NCBI RefSeq assembly: GCF_030272615.1
Contig: NC_081409.1
Coordinates: 208,489,190 to 208,553,189 of the forward strand
Direction: 5' to 3'
DNA length: 64,000 nt
Source: Cryptomeria japonica
Taxonomy: Eukaryota; Streptophyta; Pinopsida; Cupressales; Cupressaceae
In this document: one piece after another, positions 33,755 to 46,129 of the stretch
How the letters are laid out: every line of letters begins with the position of its first letter
Numbering within the stretch: the stretch's first letter is position 1
The notes under the pieces: generated by a model
What the model was told of the DNA's origin: nothing
The model's input: only the letters and a program-made list of their open reading frames with translations
Database searches by the model: none
Position numbers and translations under genes: made by a program

Positions 33755-36700
33755 CCAAATCTTCATGTCAAAAGCCTTGCACAAGTCTTGTTTGATTTCT
33801 GCAATCAAATGTGCTAAACTGCCAGTGATGATCAAGTCATCCACATAGACAACAAGAAAGAGAACATCATCACTAGAGTGTTTGATGTACAAATTTGGGT
33901 CAGAAGGACTACACTGAAAACCATGAGCAACCAAGTACTGATCAATCTTGATGTACCATGCTTGAGGAGCCTGTTTGAGTCCATAGAGTGCTTTCATGAG
34001 TCTACATACTTGATGTTCTTTGTCGGCAACCTTGAAACCAAGAGCTTGCATCATGTAGACTTCTTCCTGCAACTCACCATTGAGGAAGGCACTCTTAAAT
34101 GGACTTTCCATCCAAACTGAGCTGCAATAGCGAGAAGAAAACGAATGGTATTCATCTTGGCAATAGGAGCAAAAGTATCCTCATAACCAATGCCCTCTCA
34201 CTGTGTGAATCCTCGAGCAGCCAATTTGGCCTTATATTTATCCAAGGTACCATCTACATGATACTTGACCTTATACACCCATTTGCAGCTAATGAGCTTC
34301 TTCCTTGGAGGAAGATCAAAGAGAACCCAGGTGTTGTTCTTCAAAAGGCTCTGGTATTCTGCATCCATTGCCCGTTCCCACTCTGGAATCCCTTTTGCCT
34401 CAGCATATGTTTGAGGCTCATAAATACTATGAATGTTGGCCACGAGAGCAAAATTGGCTGTAGACTATTGTTTGCTCTTGTTTTTGGACGATCTACCCTC
34501 AATGAGCTCATCAGGACGAAGATCACTGATGGTCTTAGCCCACCATTTAGGTCGGAGAGTAGGAGTACCAACATCAGATGCAGGAGGAATAACTGGAACT
34601 AAAGGTGGAACTAGAGGTGGAACAGGATCTGGAACAGGTGGAAGATTAGCATCATCCGAAGGAAATTCAAGTAGTGTATCATCAAATTTAGAATCTGCAT
34701 CATCCCTACCATCAAATGAACCAAATGGAAGACAAACACCTAAATCAAAAGCCTTCAAAGGCTGATACTCAGAATGTTGCTCAAACGAGGAAAGCTGAAA
34801 TTGTAATCGTTCTTTATCAAAGACAACATCACGACTGAAGATAAGACGATCAATGTCTACATCAATCAGCTGGTAAGCCTTGTTGTTGTCACTATATCTT
34901 GTAAACATTAGCTTCTTACTCTTGGAATCCAACTTGGAGTGCTTGGCATCTGGAATCCATACATATGCTAAAGAGCCAAAAATTTCAAATGACTGATCCT
35001 AGGTTTGCGACCAGTCCAAGCTTCCTCAGGAGTCTCCCCTTAACAGCATGTGTGGGAGATCGATTAAGGAGATAGACTGTAGTGTATACTGCTTCTGCCC
35101 AATACTTAGGAAAATTTATGTGTTCCAACATAGACCTAGCCATTTATGTATTGATGTGGTTGCGACATTCTACAACGTCATTCGGTGAGGGGTGTATGGT
35201 GTGGTTAACTGACGTTTTATGCCATGCGTATCACAGAAAGTGGAGAAAGCAATAGAACAAAACTCCCCCCCATTATCAAACTTAAGAGTAATAAAAGGAA
35301 AAACCAAACTCTTTTTCTACTAAGGCCTTAAATTTCTGAAATACAGGAAACAAATCTAATTTTTGTCTGAAAAAGTACACCCACATTTTACAATTGAAAT
35401 CATCAACAAAAAGCAAGAAATACCTGCAACAAGTAACAGAAGGTGTATTCATTGGACCACATACATCAACATGGAAGAACCTTAGAGGCTCGCCGTGAGT
35501 CACCATCCTTGAACAGTGTCCTATGCTGCTTCTGAGCCTGACAAGATTCACAAACTCGCAGATTCTGAGTTTGAATTTCAGATAGGCCATGTACTAGATC
35601 TACCCGAACAAGCTGAGCAAGGTAGTGAATGTTCAGGTGACCATATTGTTGATGCCATAGACTGGCAATAGAGGAGGATTTAGCTGCAAAAGCATGCTCA
35701 AGAGAATTACCCATATCCACAAGTTTGTAAAGACCATGATCCTCGAATACGTGTCACAAGATCAATAATCGAACACTTGTGGGAACTAAAGATCACATCA
35801 AGCTAAGGAGAATGCCGCATGATCTAACTCACTGAGAGTAGGTTTAGTTCCATGCTAGGAACGTGGTATACATTGAGGAATATAAGATTCCTCCCACCAG
35901 ACTATATCTGAACGTTGCTCTTGCCGACAACGGTATACTCTTCACCTCCTCCAAAAATGACTGAATCAGTATAAGGAGAGAATTTTGTAAACCAATCACG
36001 CCTGTGAGTGAAATGTCGAGAAGCACCTGAATCTTTATACAAGGCAAAAGACTTCACATGGTTTGCAGGTCTTTTAGCCATGAAGGCATAAAAGGCAGAC
36101 TCTTTCTGCTCTTTGTGCTCAGCGACGTTGGCTTGAGACCCTCCCTGCTTCCACTGTTCGGAAGCTATCCGATTGTGACAATCCTTGATCATATGGCCAT
36201 ATTTGTGACAGTAGTTGCATTGAACCTTTCTCTTCTTCAAACCATCCTAAGGGCTGAGACTGACTAGAGCCCTTCTGCTAAGATGACTAAGATGACTGAG
36301 ATTTGCTTTTATCCTTGTGAAAGGATTGGCTACAAAGGCTTTATCTGAGGAGGACGAAGTGGCACTGCTACCAAACTGTTGTTTCCAACGATCCTGCTAT
36401 AGAAGTTTGGTGCACAACTCTGAAACTTGAGATCAACATTTGTTGAAGTAATATTGAGAGTTTCAATGAAGTGCTCATAGGATTTTGGCAGACTCTTCAA
36501 GGTAACGACTACCATATCCTCTTCCTCCATTTTCCGATCGATAGCTTTGAGCTGATCTCGAATGTCCTTAATCTTCGTGAGATGTTCTTGTAAGGACATA
36601 CATTCATCTGTCATGATGGAAAACAACTAGTTCTTCAAGAAGAACACTTGGCTTTTGTCGGATGTTTCATGCAATTCCTTCAAATGCTTCCAAATTTTTT

Positions 36701-36958
36701 ATGCTGACTTGTCAGAGGGAATCTGAGGCAACTGGTCATCTGTGACAAAGAGTTTGAGAAGCATGACAGCTTCTCGATTTCGATCATCAAACTTGTCCTA
36801 ATCTGGTTTGGCTGTGGTAGGACACAACTCTTTTGCCAAAACAAGATCATCAAGACGGCGATATTCAAAGATTATCAGCATACGCTACTTCCAGGTGTTA
36901 TAATTCTTGCCATTAAATCTTGATTGCCTTCCAACATTAAGTTGGTCAATGATGCCAT
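33755..36958 (-). pseudogene. Copia gag-pol remnant (5' part of the split element)
   Basis: The ATG at 36958 gives MASLTNLMLEGNQD. Then follow UBN2 gag pieces (FSIMTDECMSLQEHLTKIKD), a CCHC knuckle CNYCHKYGHMIKDCHNR (about 36220-36170) and a protease motif with DSGASRHFTHRRDW (about 36040). After that come a pre-integrase block (LWHQQYGHLNIHYLAQL, near 35670), integrase core pieces (FHVDVCGPMNTPS, LLFVDDF; 35590-35282), an integrase tail (RDVVFDKERLQFQ near 34830), and RT from EWERAMDAEYQSLLKNNTW (34400) to VVYVDDLIITG (about 33830). It ends at the AAGCC insertion site. Many frames are broken. The polyprotein order is normal for Copia. Confidence 0.92.
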
Positions 36959-37802
36959 CTTGCAGGCTTCCCAATGCACAGAAAATGAGAAATCCAAAAA
37001 GGCGTGCAACTGAAACAAAGGCAGAATCATGTACAAACTTCAAAAAAGACGAAGTACAACTGGCATGAATTTCGAAAAAAAAAATCGGCTAACCCAAAAA
37101 AATCTGATGAAGACCCAGAAAGCTACTCAAAAAACCCACCAAGAATCTGCAATCAAAATAATTTTTCGACTAGAAATGAAGGGTCAAAACCCTAGCCAAT
37201 GTTGCATAAACCCTTGTCAATGCCTAAAAAAGACCCAGAAATCGCAAAAGAATTCAGATCATGAAAATAAAACAGATCGTGGCCAACGCGGATTTAATCC
37301 AAAAAAAATGTCACCTCAAAATGCAAAGTCGTGCAGGCACGATAGCAATCGAAGAACATAGAAGTCGTCGCACAGAAAGACCCAATGCAAAATCGCGGAC
37401 AGAAATTGTAGATCACTGGGCATTGAGAAAAACATCAAAAATCGTGAAAAATAAATCGCATCTCAAAAGGTTACAGGGCGCAGAAGAAGAAATCCGTTGA
37501 AAATACTCCCACTGTGGGCAAACAAAAGCCATTGCAGGGAAAATAAAAAATAGCAATTTTTATTTGTTTAGCCGCGAAAAATCACGATTTTGAGAGTCGC
37601 GTAGGAAGGGAGAAGAATAGCAAGCGACAAAAATGAACATAGGTCCCACGCAGAATTGCAGAAGGGCCACAGAAATTGCTCAAACAAAGACGTCGCAATT
37701 TTCCCCCTTTTTTTAATGAAGAATAACGTATTTCAAATCTTGAAAAACTTCTCGAAAGAAATATTTAGAAAAATGTATTTTTATCTATGCGCTCTAATAC
37801 CA
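36959..37802 (-). other. Copia leader and primer site
   Basis: The primer site (minus strand TGGTATTAGAGCG) lies at 37802-37790, directly inside the LTR. The 830-bp leader up to the gag ATG has no convincing ORF; the basic plus-strand frames near 37000-37500 are antisense readings. Confidence 0.8.
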
Positions 37803-37996
37803 TATTACAAACAAGTAATTGGTAAAAAAACTTCATTGATTATTAACAAATGATCAGACGATCATTAAATAGAATACAAAGGATTGATGTTTTTAAAAGA
37901 AACAATCAATAATGAATGAAAAAATAGGAACTTCTAATTTGTACAAAATTACATCATATTGACCATTAAACAATAATAAAGAATATTATTATAATA
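37803..37996 (-). repeat. 5' LTR of the interrupted Copia element
   Basis: 194 bp, about 12 substitutions and one indel from the 18362 copy. It is followed by TCAAG (37997-38001), the target duplication. Confidence 0.9.
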
Positions 37997-38848
37997 TCAA
38001 GTACATATATAAAAGTCCCCCGGTCATCTGTTGTTGCAATACATTGTAAAGTTTCCAGAATATCACTGTCTCCATATATATAGAAAGTATAAATTAAAAT
38101 ATATGCCAATATCCCCACAGAATCGCACTAAATGGAAAGGCTATTATTTACCATAAACAGGGAACAGGTTCTAATGATAATAATCAACTATAAGCACAGA
38201 ATACCTATGTAGGAGCCTAAGGCAGAATATCTCAGGAGACAAATGATATGAAACTGGATTTTAAAGAATTCATCAAAGACGATAGGATTTAATGACTATA
38301 GCTGAATACAAAAACACAATTGCCAAATGGACCCTACTGATCCTTCACTGGACCCTGAAGAAATCTGCATTACATCCTTCAAAACAATTACTTCCACAAA
38401 ATGGCAACTGAGATCCAGGTGAAAAGATGGACTTGGCTTAGTTTTCACCACTTCTCATGTCTTTCTAAATTGCATGGTGTGTGTTTTTAAATTAATTTGC
38501 AATCAATTCTATCTTAGCATTCATCTTTAAAACTACACAATGATGTCTGGCCACACAATATGATCACTCCTGAGTATTTTACACATTAGAGTTCTCTTGC
38601 AAACACTCTAAATAAATAACATGAAGCCCAACCAAGGATATCATATAAAGTTTCAGCCCAATGTTAAAAATATATGAACATTTTGGCTGAAAGAGAATTA
38701 TGATAACATATGACTTTATTTATTTAACAAATCTAATTATGCATTGAATTGGTTTGTTAATTTATACCCCGCTTATTGTACTCTTTATAAAAGCATTACA
38801 AGTTATAACTAGGAATGAAAGAAAAGGAATCATTGAGAAGATGGAAAC

Positions 38849-39668
38849 CTTGAATTCCATGATCATTTGAAGGTTCAAAACACTCAAGAAGAGGATTTTC
38901 AGGAAGAAATCTACAAAAAGGTTCAGCACTTCCCCTGTTGATAAAATTCACATAACAGATAAATCACAGTTTAAGCCAAATATCTAGAGTGTACAATGTA
39001 ATTGAATATTTATTATTTTCCATTATAATATGAGTTCATGTGTAAAATAAAAATAACTGTCTCACCGCCTGTGGAGAAATATGACATTATATCCAGCTTT
39101 TATAAAATACCTGAAGAATAATTCAAAGATCCAAAAAGGTCCAAATGAGTGCGCAGCATAAGAAAAGAACATAGCTAACTTTGTATGCAAAAGGAATGAG
39201 ATGGACTCTGCATACTCTGTTGAGGCAGCTCCCCGGTGTCCTGAGCTGAAATTATCTATATAACGAACACAGCGCCGCTCAAGAGGGACAGTGGTGCCTC
39301 CAGAGGTCACACATACTATCTTGCCTTGATTCCGAATTTCTATACATCTCAAATCCAAAACCAGCAAACACTATCAACCACTTCAGATGCATACCAGTTT
39401 GCTGGTGGCAATCACATTCATCCATCCATTTGTAATAAAACTTCATTTTTTTTAAAATACAGCATTTTCAATTAGTTTAGTTTAACACAAATATGTAATA
39501 TAAAGGAAGGCAGCACTTGCCCGAGTGAGCACAATGCTGTTCAACAAATTGTTCCACCTTCCTAGTGATAATGTTACGATCTTGAAGAGGTGGAGCTGAT
39601 TTGAAGAAGGCATCAGCATATTCATCTAAACCTTTTTCAGCATTGTTAATTTGCTTTTCCTCAGCCAT
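38849..39668 (-). CDS. Phosphopantothenate-cysteine ligase, exons 1-4 (PPCS/CoaB-type)
   Basis: The enzyme joins 4'-phosphopantothenate to cysteine in coenzyme A synthesis, in the cytosol of plants. Exon 1 (39668-39521) starts [20 protein letters not shown] and includes [11 protein letters not shown], the family N-terminus. Exon 2 (39339 or 39324 to 39216) holds the nucleotide-binding and core block [20 protein letters not shown] and [15 protein letters not shown]. Exon 3 (39110-39066) reads [15 protein letters not shown], and exon 4 (38934-38849) reads [20 protein letters not shown]. Phases agree at each junction, and there are no stops. Donors and acceptors are standard except the exon 1 donor, which appears to be GC (CGG-GCAAGT). 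Exons 5-6 are at 9325-9097. The open phases suggest that the gene is functional, but the 3' exons are outside the window. Confidence 0.88.
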
Positions 39669-40263
39669 TGATTTACCTAGAGTGGCAATACATATTAGAA
39701 TAGGTTTTCATGATTCCTTCCATTTCAATAGAAAAAGCAATACATAAAATCTCATGGCTGAAGGTATATGTAAACATCTCCTAGTTTCTAATATCTTGTT
39801 TGCCCCATAATTTTTTAGGGGTATATTTATAATTTGATACATTTATTAGTTGTGAAGCATGCACCTACAGATTGCAAGATAAATTCCTACATTTTGTAAA
39901 CACGGAGCCTTTCATCCCAGTATCTAAAACTTTAGTTCAAATCATTGCAAGACACCAAATTAGTAAAAGCAGACTTCCAAAATCCATATCTTCAAAAACT
40001 AAAAATAAATACATGAAAAACACCAATTAATAGGGAAGCAACCATATCAAATATGTGAGACAAAGATTAAGAAATTAAATTATTGATTGTAACTAAATTT
40101 ATGGCAAGAAATATATAATATTAACCTAGGTGATGATAATGAACAGGAGGAGTAATCAGACAGAAGGTAAGGAGTTGACAAAATATCAGTAGCAGACAAC
40201 AACAAAAAGGTGGAGTGATTAATCCACTGTATCAGAAAGCATGGGCAGTAGAACAAAGCCCAG
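39669..40263. other. Upstream region of the ligase gene
   Basis: About 600 bp, AT-rich. It should contain the promoter and 5' UTR of the minus-strand ligase gene. I see no clear TATA box at a fixed distance and no other gene. Confidence 0.4.
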
Positions 40264-41437
40264 ATGGGGGATTTTTCCATGCACGAGCAGGAAAGGCAAA
40301 TTACTGTTGGCAGATCTAAGGGCAAAGAAGCTAGGTCTGCACAATCAATAGAGGTTTCCAAAGGAAGGAGATCTATGTGGATTGTAAAAATTCTCCTGAT
40401 CCCTTTCAGAGTTGTAGTGCTTTCTGTAAAACAAAAATACTATCAGGAAATTTTCCTCTGTCTGTTGTTTCTGAAAAAGGCATCTCTGGTCTCAGATGTC
40501 AACCAGAGATTTTGGCAATATGTTAGCAAAGGGGAGGATGTCCTGGCTGCAGGAGTTGGTATCCATTTTGAGAAGGAAGCATGCAGGGCACCTTCAGCCC
40601 CAAGGTTTAAGGATTTGTTTGAGCCTAAGTCTCCCTCCTCAGGGGACATTATGATTAAAATGGCCATGCATTCTACAACTTTGATCCTCCCTCAGGATTA
40701 TATGGACCAAATTTCAAAAGATTTGATAAAAAGATCCCTTATAGGCAGATTTGCGAGGAGAAGACCACAAAGTGTAGAGATTTTGTGGTGGTTTAAGAGT
40801 TCTTGGAACCAGATTGACTACCCTTCTCTTTTTTGTTGTCCGGAGGTTTCTTTCACATTCAGCTTCAGTTAAAGGAGGATTCATTATTTTGTTTGGCTCA
40901 ATAGACCTTGGTTCTTGGGCGACAATAGGAATTTACATGTACCCTTGGAAGCCCTTTATTAATTCGGAGATTGAAACTGCAACTAAGGTCCCCTCTAGAT
41001 TCACTTATATGGGCATCCTTGTTCTAAGGAATTCATATTCAATTAGGGGGATGGCCTAACAGATTGATGACTTTGAGAGGATTGAGTCTGAGTAGGTTGG
41101 TGTCAAACCCTTGCATCGTTCAATTCAAAACTTATTGGCTCAAGATTTGTAGCTCCAACTTTTGAACTATAAGGGTCTTCCTTTTAGATGTTTTCACTGT
41201 AATAAACTTGGGAAAAAGATTGCTGAGTGCCACCAATCGTGCAAGCCTCTTGGATATCCTCCAGTTCATTTACCAAAATGGATCTTGAAGCATGGTAAAC
41301 CAAATAATAATTTTGTCAGGAGGAACCACAGTCATTTTAAGAAAGATCAAGCAAAAGTCTTGAACAGCCGCTCACTTCTTCAAAGGCTTCTTCTGGGGAG
41401 TAGTGATTCTGTTTGGGATCCCTTCTGTCACTGTTAG
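40264..41437 (+). pseudogene. LINE-type ORF1 remnant (DUF4283 and CCHC)
   Basis: The frame 40264-40872 contains a DUF4283-like segment: LIGRFARRRPQSVEILWWFK. Reading then shifts to about 40900-41060 (YPWKPFINSEIETATKVPSR, LRNSYSIRGMA). After 41162 comes the zinc-knuckle region GLPFRCFHCNKLGKKIAECH. The order DUF4283, then CCHC, is that of the ORF1 of plant L1-type LINEs and related gag-like proteins. No endonuclease or RT follows. Several shifts and a stop make it a pseudogene. Confidence 0.65.
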
Positions 41438-42050
41438 ATGGCATCCTCAGGTTGGAGTTTCTAGAGTGCAGAGAAAATGTAGTGAGCTGGGATTTTTGCT
41501 TGTTTGTCTTTCGGAATATTGTTCATCAATCATTTGACATAATGTGCATACCATAAAAATATGATATAACAAATACAACTTAGCTAATGCTGGAAGTGAT
41601 TACAAAAATGATTTGGCATCAATTTTAATGCTTTCCTCTATATTAACAAATTTACAATCATTACAGAGTCAAATCATGAAACAGAATAATGATATCCTAA
41701 CCTCTGATATATATAGTATCTGAGAATTCCCTAGGAAACGCCTTAACCAGCTGCCGCCAGAAATAATTCTAAGTTTGCAATGTAATTCAATCTAATATGA
41801 AATTAAAGGCAACTGAGTTTATCATCAAATGGTCACTACAACAGCTAGTGGAATTCCAATGTCACTACTCCTCATCACTGGCAGCAGAATAAGTAGACTC
41901 ACAGTCTTCCAAACTGAAAACTCTTCCACATAACACAGGACTATATAAAACTCTCCTGCACAGGTTTTACTTTACCAATACAACCCCAGTAAGGGATTCC
42001 ACATCACTCTTCTAAGACTCGCTATTGTTCCAAAACTGGCAGCAGACATT
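41438..42050. other. No gene seen
   Basis: Non-coding, AT-rich. Read on the minus strand it may be the distal part of the LTR-like sequence at 42548-43017, but no boundary was found. Confidence 0.3.
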
Positions 42051-42547
42051 TATGGTGGAAATCCTGTCGAAATAGCACCTTTAATGTTTCAATGAGTAGG
42101 TATTAGGGACGCAACAAGATTAGGAACAGATTGCATCCTAAATATGGGCGGTTACAATGCTAGAAGAAGCTTAAAATTCCTATTCATAAGTCTACGACAA
42201 TTTCTGAATGAAGTAACTTGCCCAATAAATTCAAGAGCTCCGCAAGCACCAATTATACAGAAACAACCTATCAAAAAAAACTCACACAAACCTATCCTAA
42301 ATATGGTGGAAATCCTGTCAAAATAGCACCTTTAATGTTTCAATGCGTAGGTATTAGGGACGCGACAAGATTAGGAACAGATTTCATCCTAAATATGGGC
42401 GGTTACAATGCTAGAAGAAGCTTAAAATTCCTATTCATAAGTCTGCGACAATTTCTGAATGAAGTAACTTACCCAATAAATTCAAGAGCTCCGCAAGCAC
42501 CAATTATACAGAAACAACCTATCAAAAAAAACTCACACAAACATATT
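42051..42547. repeat. 251-bp tandem duplication
   Basis: 42051-42301 and 42302-42547 are about 97% alike and begin at tatggtggaaatcctgtc. Both copies are non-coding as far as I can tell; the open frames over them are identical pieces of each other. Confidence 0.9.
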
Positions 42548-43017
42548 TTTTCTTGCAAATTCTGAATAAATTTGTAATTGACAAGGAAAATATTTTGCTA
42601 CAAAATATCTTGCTTTTCTAAAATTCAGCACAAAATTTTGAACTGAATCTTTTCAACTGAAAGACAATTTCCATGTGAAATTGTTTTGTTTCAACAACAA
42701 TTCAAGGGTTTTCATCCCCAAATTTCAAAACTTCGGCTTACTGTCAATTCCTTTCTTCTCCTCAAAAACTCCTTTTATAACTTTCTTTGAGAGAAGATCT
42801 TTTAATTTTCCTTTTTAATCATTTTGTTTTCCCACAAAAAAACATGACCCTTAAATTGCCTTTTTTTTGGTCCCTGGTGGTTAGTAACACAACCAAGGTC
42901 ACATTTAAGAACACTTCAAAATAATTAAAATTAGTAATCTTTTTATTTATTATTTTTCCACAACTTAAGTTTAATTATTTAATTATTTTCCAAGGTCTAA
43001 TAGGAAGAGACATTACA
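42548..43017 (-). mobile_element. Probable LTR fragment, minus strand
   Basis: On the minus strand it starts TGTAATGTCTCTTCCTATTA (43017), an LTR-like start. A TATA-like TTATAAAAGG lies about 240 bp in (near 42775). No partner, primer site or target duplication was found. Confidence 0.35.
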
Positions 43018-43578
43018 ATAAAGAAAAGTGTTGATCTGGTTTTGCTCTGCAAAATTGATTCTCAATGATTGATGATGAGGATTTGAGGATTCACGATTTT
43101 AGGGAGGAAGAGAAAGATAAATTAATGACCACAGAAATTTAAACCACCTCCATAATTGAAAAGCCAAAAAACAAAAGCAAGTTATAGGCCAAATGAAAGA
43201 TTGGACAAAAGTCAACAGATGAGAAAACAACGCAGGAAAGTGCTGCAGGTAATCAGTTCTCTATTGAAAATTCATTAATTAAAGGGGGTTCTAAGGTTTT
43301 TTTTGGGGTTGATAGTAGGAAGTTGGATGCAGAAACAACAGTTTTGCATTCAAATTGTGAGGATGAGAATCTCCAGCTTCAAGCTCTTTTTACAGCACAG
43401 GAGCTGGGTGATTGCTTAGGTAGTCTTTATCCAGTGACTCAGGAAGCTCTCATCACCATATCACCAAAGAAAAGCATATAGGAATGAAACTGGAAGCACA
43501 AAAGCTACAATTGGAAGCGAAGGATTTGATTGGTGATGATTCACAATGGGCTATGAAGGCTCTTCTTTCCCTTGAGGA
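43018..43578 (+). other. Possible LINE ORF1 tail, weak
   Basis: From about 43220 a frame reads as a charged segment (VLHSNCEDENLQLQALFTAQ, then ELGDCLGSLYPVTQEALITI) up to a stop near 43480. It may continue the ORF1 remnant at 40264-41437. The Copia LTR at 43579 cuts it. 43018-43219 holds nothing identifiable. Confidence 0.3.
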
Positions 43579-44527
43579 TGTTGAAATTAAATAGCTAGTT
43601 CGAATTATTTGATGGCAAATATATATATTGTAATAACTTAAGTGATTACAATACTTGTAACTTGTAATAAAAAGGGCAGGTCCTATTTGGGCAATTGATT
43701 TAACTTGTAAATTGTATGTGGGCCCTGACCCATATGTAACTTGTAAATTCAAAATTATATCTTGGCGCCAGAATATGCAAGGCCGACCAAGGTTTATTGT
43801 TGACATGAATTCATATATAAGTAAGATGATTTGAGGATCACAAATCATCAATCACAAGAGAACATATATATCTCTACCTTATGTGATCTGCTTCCAGCTG
43901 CAATCATCATCATCAGCAAAAGGATATTCATCTAGTGTGAGCGAACTTCAGCGAATTGGTTTCTTGTTGAAGCGAATCTGATCTAGGAGTGCAAATCTGT
44001 CCTAGGGCATCCAAACCTCATATACTCTACCAAATTTCTGTTCTTGTGGCTGGGCGAATTAGTATGGAATCTGAGCTGTGAATCTACCTTATATCTGGGC
44101 TAACTATTGATCATTCTGAGCTCCATTCCAGACCCAAATCTGATAGCTATTGTGGAGAAGACTTGTGCCAATTATGGGCGACTATGCTGGGCGATATTGA
44201 GTTGTCTAACTCGCTAATTTAGAGCAGCGATCATCCTCTTCTATGGTTCTGAAACCCTACTTGTGGGATCAGCGAATTAGAGCCTGCACATCAGTGATTT
44301 AGATTGGGCAAAGCTCTGCCCTAGGTTGATGACTTAATCAGATAAGTGATCTGATCTTCATTGTACTTGTAATTTGCTCATGATTAAAAGATTTTGATCT
44401 GGACTTGATGCTGGGTTTTTCCTCCAAGAGAGAGGTTTTCCCAAGGTATTCTTGGTGTCTTGTCTCTTTTGTGTGATTGCTTTGTGTTATTTCTAAGTTA
44501 TTCTAAATCTGATCACTAAAATCAACA
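43579..44527 (+). repeat. 5' LTR of the interrupted gag-only Copia element
   Basis: Starts TGTTGAAATTAAATAGC and ends CTAAAATCAACA. A GCCGAC core (43782-43787) lies 31 bp before ATATATAA (43813-43820). In the 3' LTR the core has mutated to GCTGAC. Confidence 0.9.
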
Positions 44528-44609
44528 TGGTATCAGAGCTTGGTTTGTAAATAGTTGTGATCAGATTTATCAATTTTCAGTCTAACCTATTGTTCAAAGT
44601 TCAGTTTTC

Positions 44610-45202
44610 ATGGCTTCTTATCTTAGGACTGAAGATAGGTTGGAAGGTTCTGTCAACTACACTTCTTGAAAGGTCAGAATAATGATGGCCTTGAATGACC
44701 TTGCTGAATATGTCAATAAGGATGTTGCTGAACCTAGTGGAGAAGAAGAAAAGGAAGCTTGGAAGAAGAAGGACTACCAAGCGCGAAGGATAATAATAGA
44801 CTCCGTCAAAGATCATATTGTGACAAGCATCTCCAAAATGAAGACTACAAAAGAAATGTTTAGCACTTTGGAAAAGATGTATGAGATCAACAACACCAGT
44901 CATATACTATCATTAAGGCAGCAGCTTAATCACATCAAATTAGAGAAGGAAAAACCTGTAGCTGCTTACTTCATGAGGATCTATGAGCTAAAGGATCGGC
45001 TCTCTATTGTTGGGAAGACTGTTGAAGATAGTGACCTAACTATGATGGCTCTAAAATTCTAAATGGTCTTCCTCCATGGGAACCTTTTGTTCAAGGAATC
45101 AGTGCAAGAGCTGAGCTTCCTCAATTTGATCAATTGAGGGGAGATTGCATTCAAGAAGAATCACGCTTGGCTGCTAAAGGAAAAATCAGAAGCCCTCGTG
45201 AC
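44610..45202 (+). pseudogene. Copia gag, 5' part
   Basis: The ATG at 44610 begins MASYLRTEDRLEGSVNYTS, then TGA at 44667-44669 in the conserved Trp position. From 44682 the UBN2 gag domain runs on: YQARRIIIDSVKDHIVTSIS, TLEKMYEINN, LRQQLNHIKLEKEKPVAAYF. A one-base shift near 45055 leads into NGLPPWEPFVQGISARAELP. It stops at GTGAC (45198-45202), where the second Copia element enters. Continues at 59431. Confidence 0.88.
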
Positions 45203-46082
45203 TGTTGGTTTTAATTAGGGTGAAGTGAAGAGCGGATTCCAATTGCCTAAGGCAACATTGGAATCCGCCCTTAAGGGCTGGGCCCTTTACCTTAAAAAGG
45301 TAACGTGCACCCTTTAGGGCTGGGCCCTTCTCACACGCCACTCCTCAATAGGGCCGACCCCATAACCCACACATCATGATACGCCTCTCTCCAAATGAAA
45401 CGTGTGAAAGGGAAAAAGGAATTAATAAATAAAATGTTTATTGCAAGCCGACTTGAAGGTTTACCACCAAGGGAAAGATATATATATGAATCAAATCATT
45501 CATTATATAATACACATAACAACGAATTTTGTCTGCAATTAAGAGGTGTGAAATACATCAATTCAAAGGTGAATATCTTCAAAAGTGCGAACTCCATTAG
45601 CTTCCTTCATTGTTATCTTTGTTGTTAGGGGAGTGCTCTCTATCATGCGATCTGACAGTTGAAGGACCTGCTGTTCTGAAGTTGGTCACAGTCATTAGCT
45701 AAAGACACACATTTCATCCATCTGCTATTCAAAGTCAAATCCTTGGTTGCTGGTTGGTACAATAAAAAGCAGATCTGAAACTGGTTAAGAGGCAGATCTG
45801 AGACTACTGAAAATTGAAGATGCCATTAGCCCTAAGGGTGAACTGAGATAAGTATTGTAATCTTAATATTAGTCATAATCCATAATCAGATCTGAGGATC
45901 TTTTCTGGCTGGTTTTTTCCTCCTAAGAGGTTTTCCCAGGGTAATAAGTGTCTTATTCAACTTTGGTTACTTTCCTGTTTGTTCCTAAATCTAAAAATTA
46001 CTAAATCTAACAGCAAACTATCTGAATTAAAGGTTAATTCTGTTTTCTAAGTTTTTTTTTATTAATCTGAAAGTATAAAATC
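45203..46082 (+). repeat. 5' LTR of the second Copia element (3' end lost)
   Basis: Matches 58542-59421 throughout. GCCGAC (45447-45452) lies 32 bp before the TATATATA run (45479-45487). After the break, tctgttttctaagtataaaa is repeated once (46081-46110). Confidence 0.88.
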
Positions 46083-46129
46083 TGTTTTCTAAGTATAAAA
46101 TCTGTTTTCTAAGTTTTCCTGTTTGTAAG

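Larger units (their letters stand above)
18362..37996 (-). mobile_element. Copia element interrupted by a giant-LTR element; target duplication TCAAG
   Basis: Short LTRs at 18362-18556 and 37803-37996 are about 93% alike. TCAAG flanks the pair exactly (18357-18361 and 37997-38001). On the minus strand the primer site TGGTATTAGAGC abuts the 37803 LTR, and a purine tract (ATTAAGGGAGGG) abuts the 18556 end. The polyprotein is readable from gag to RNase H but is full of stops and shifts. It is cut within RT by the insertion 19423-33749, which is flanked by AAGCC. Without that insert the element is about 5.3 kb, normal for Copia. Confidence 0.93.
9326..38848 (-). other. 29.5-kb intron 4 of the phosphopantothenate-cysteine ligase gene
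   Basis: The intron is bounded by a GTTTCC donor after exon 4 (38849) and a TTCCAG acceptor before exon 5 (9325). It is filled by nested transposable elements listed separately. The remaining intron sequence that I cannot assign is 9326-9893, 10046-11660, 12898-13036, 13901-14069, 17956-18361 and 38002-38848. Removing the elements bounded by target duplications leaves an ancestral intron of several kilobases. Confidence 0.8.
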
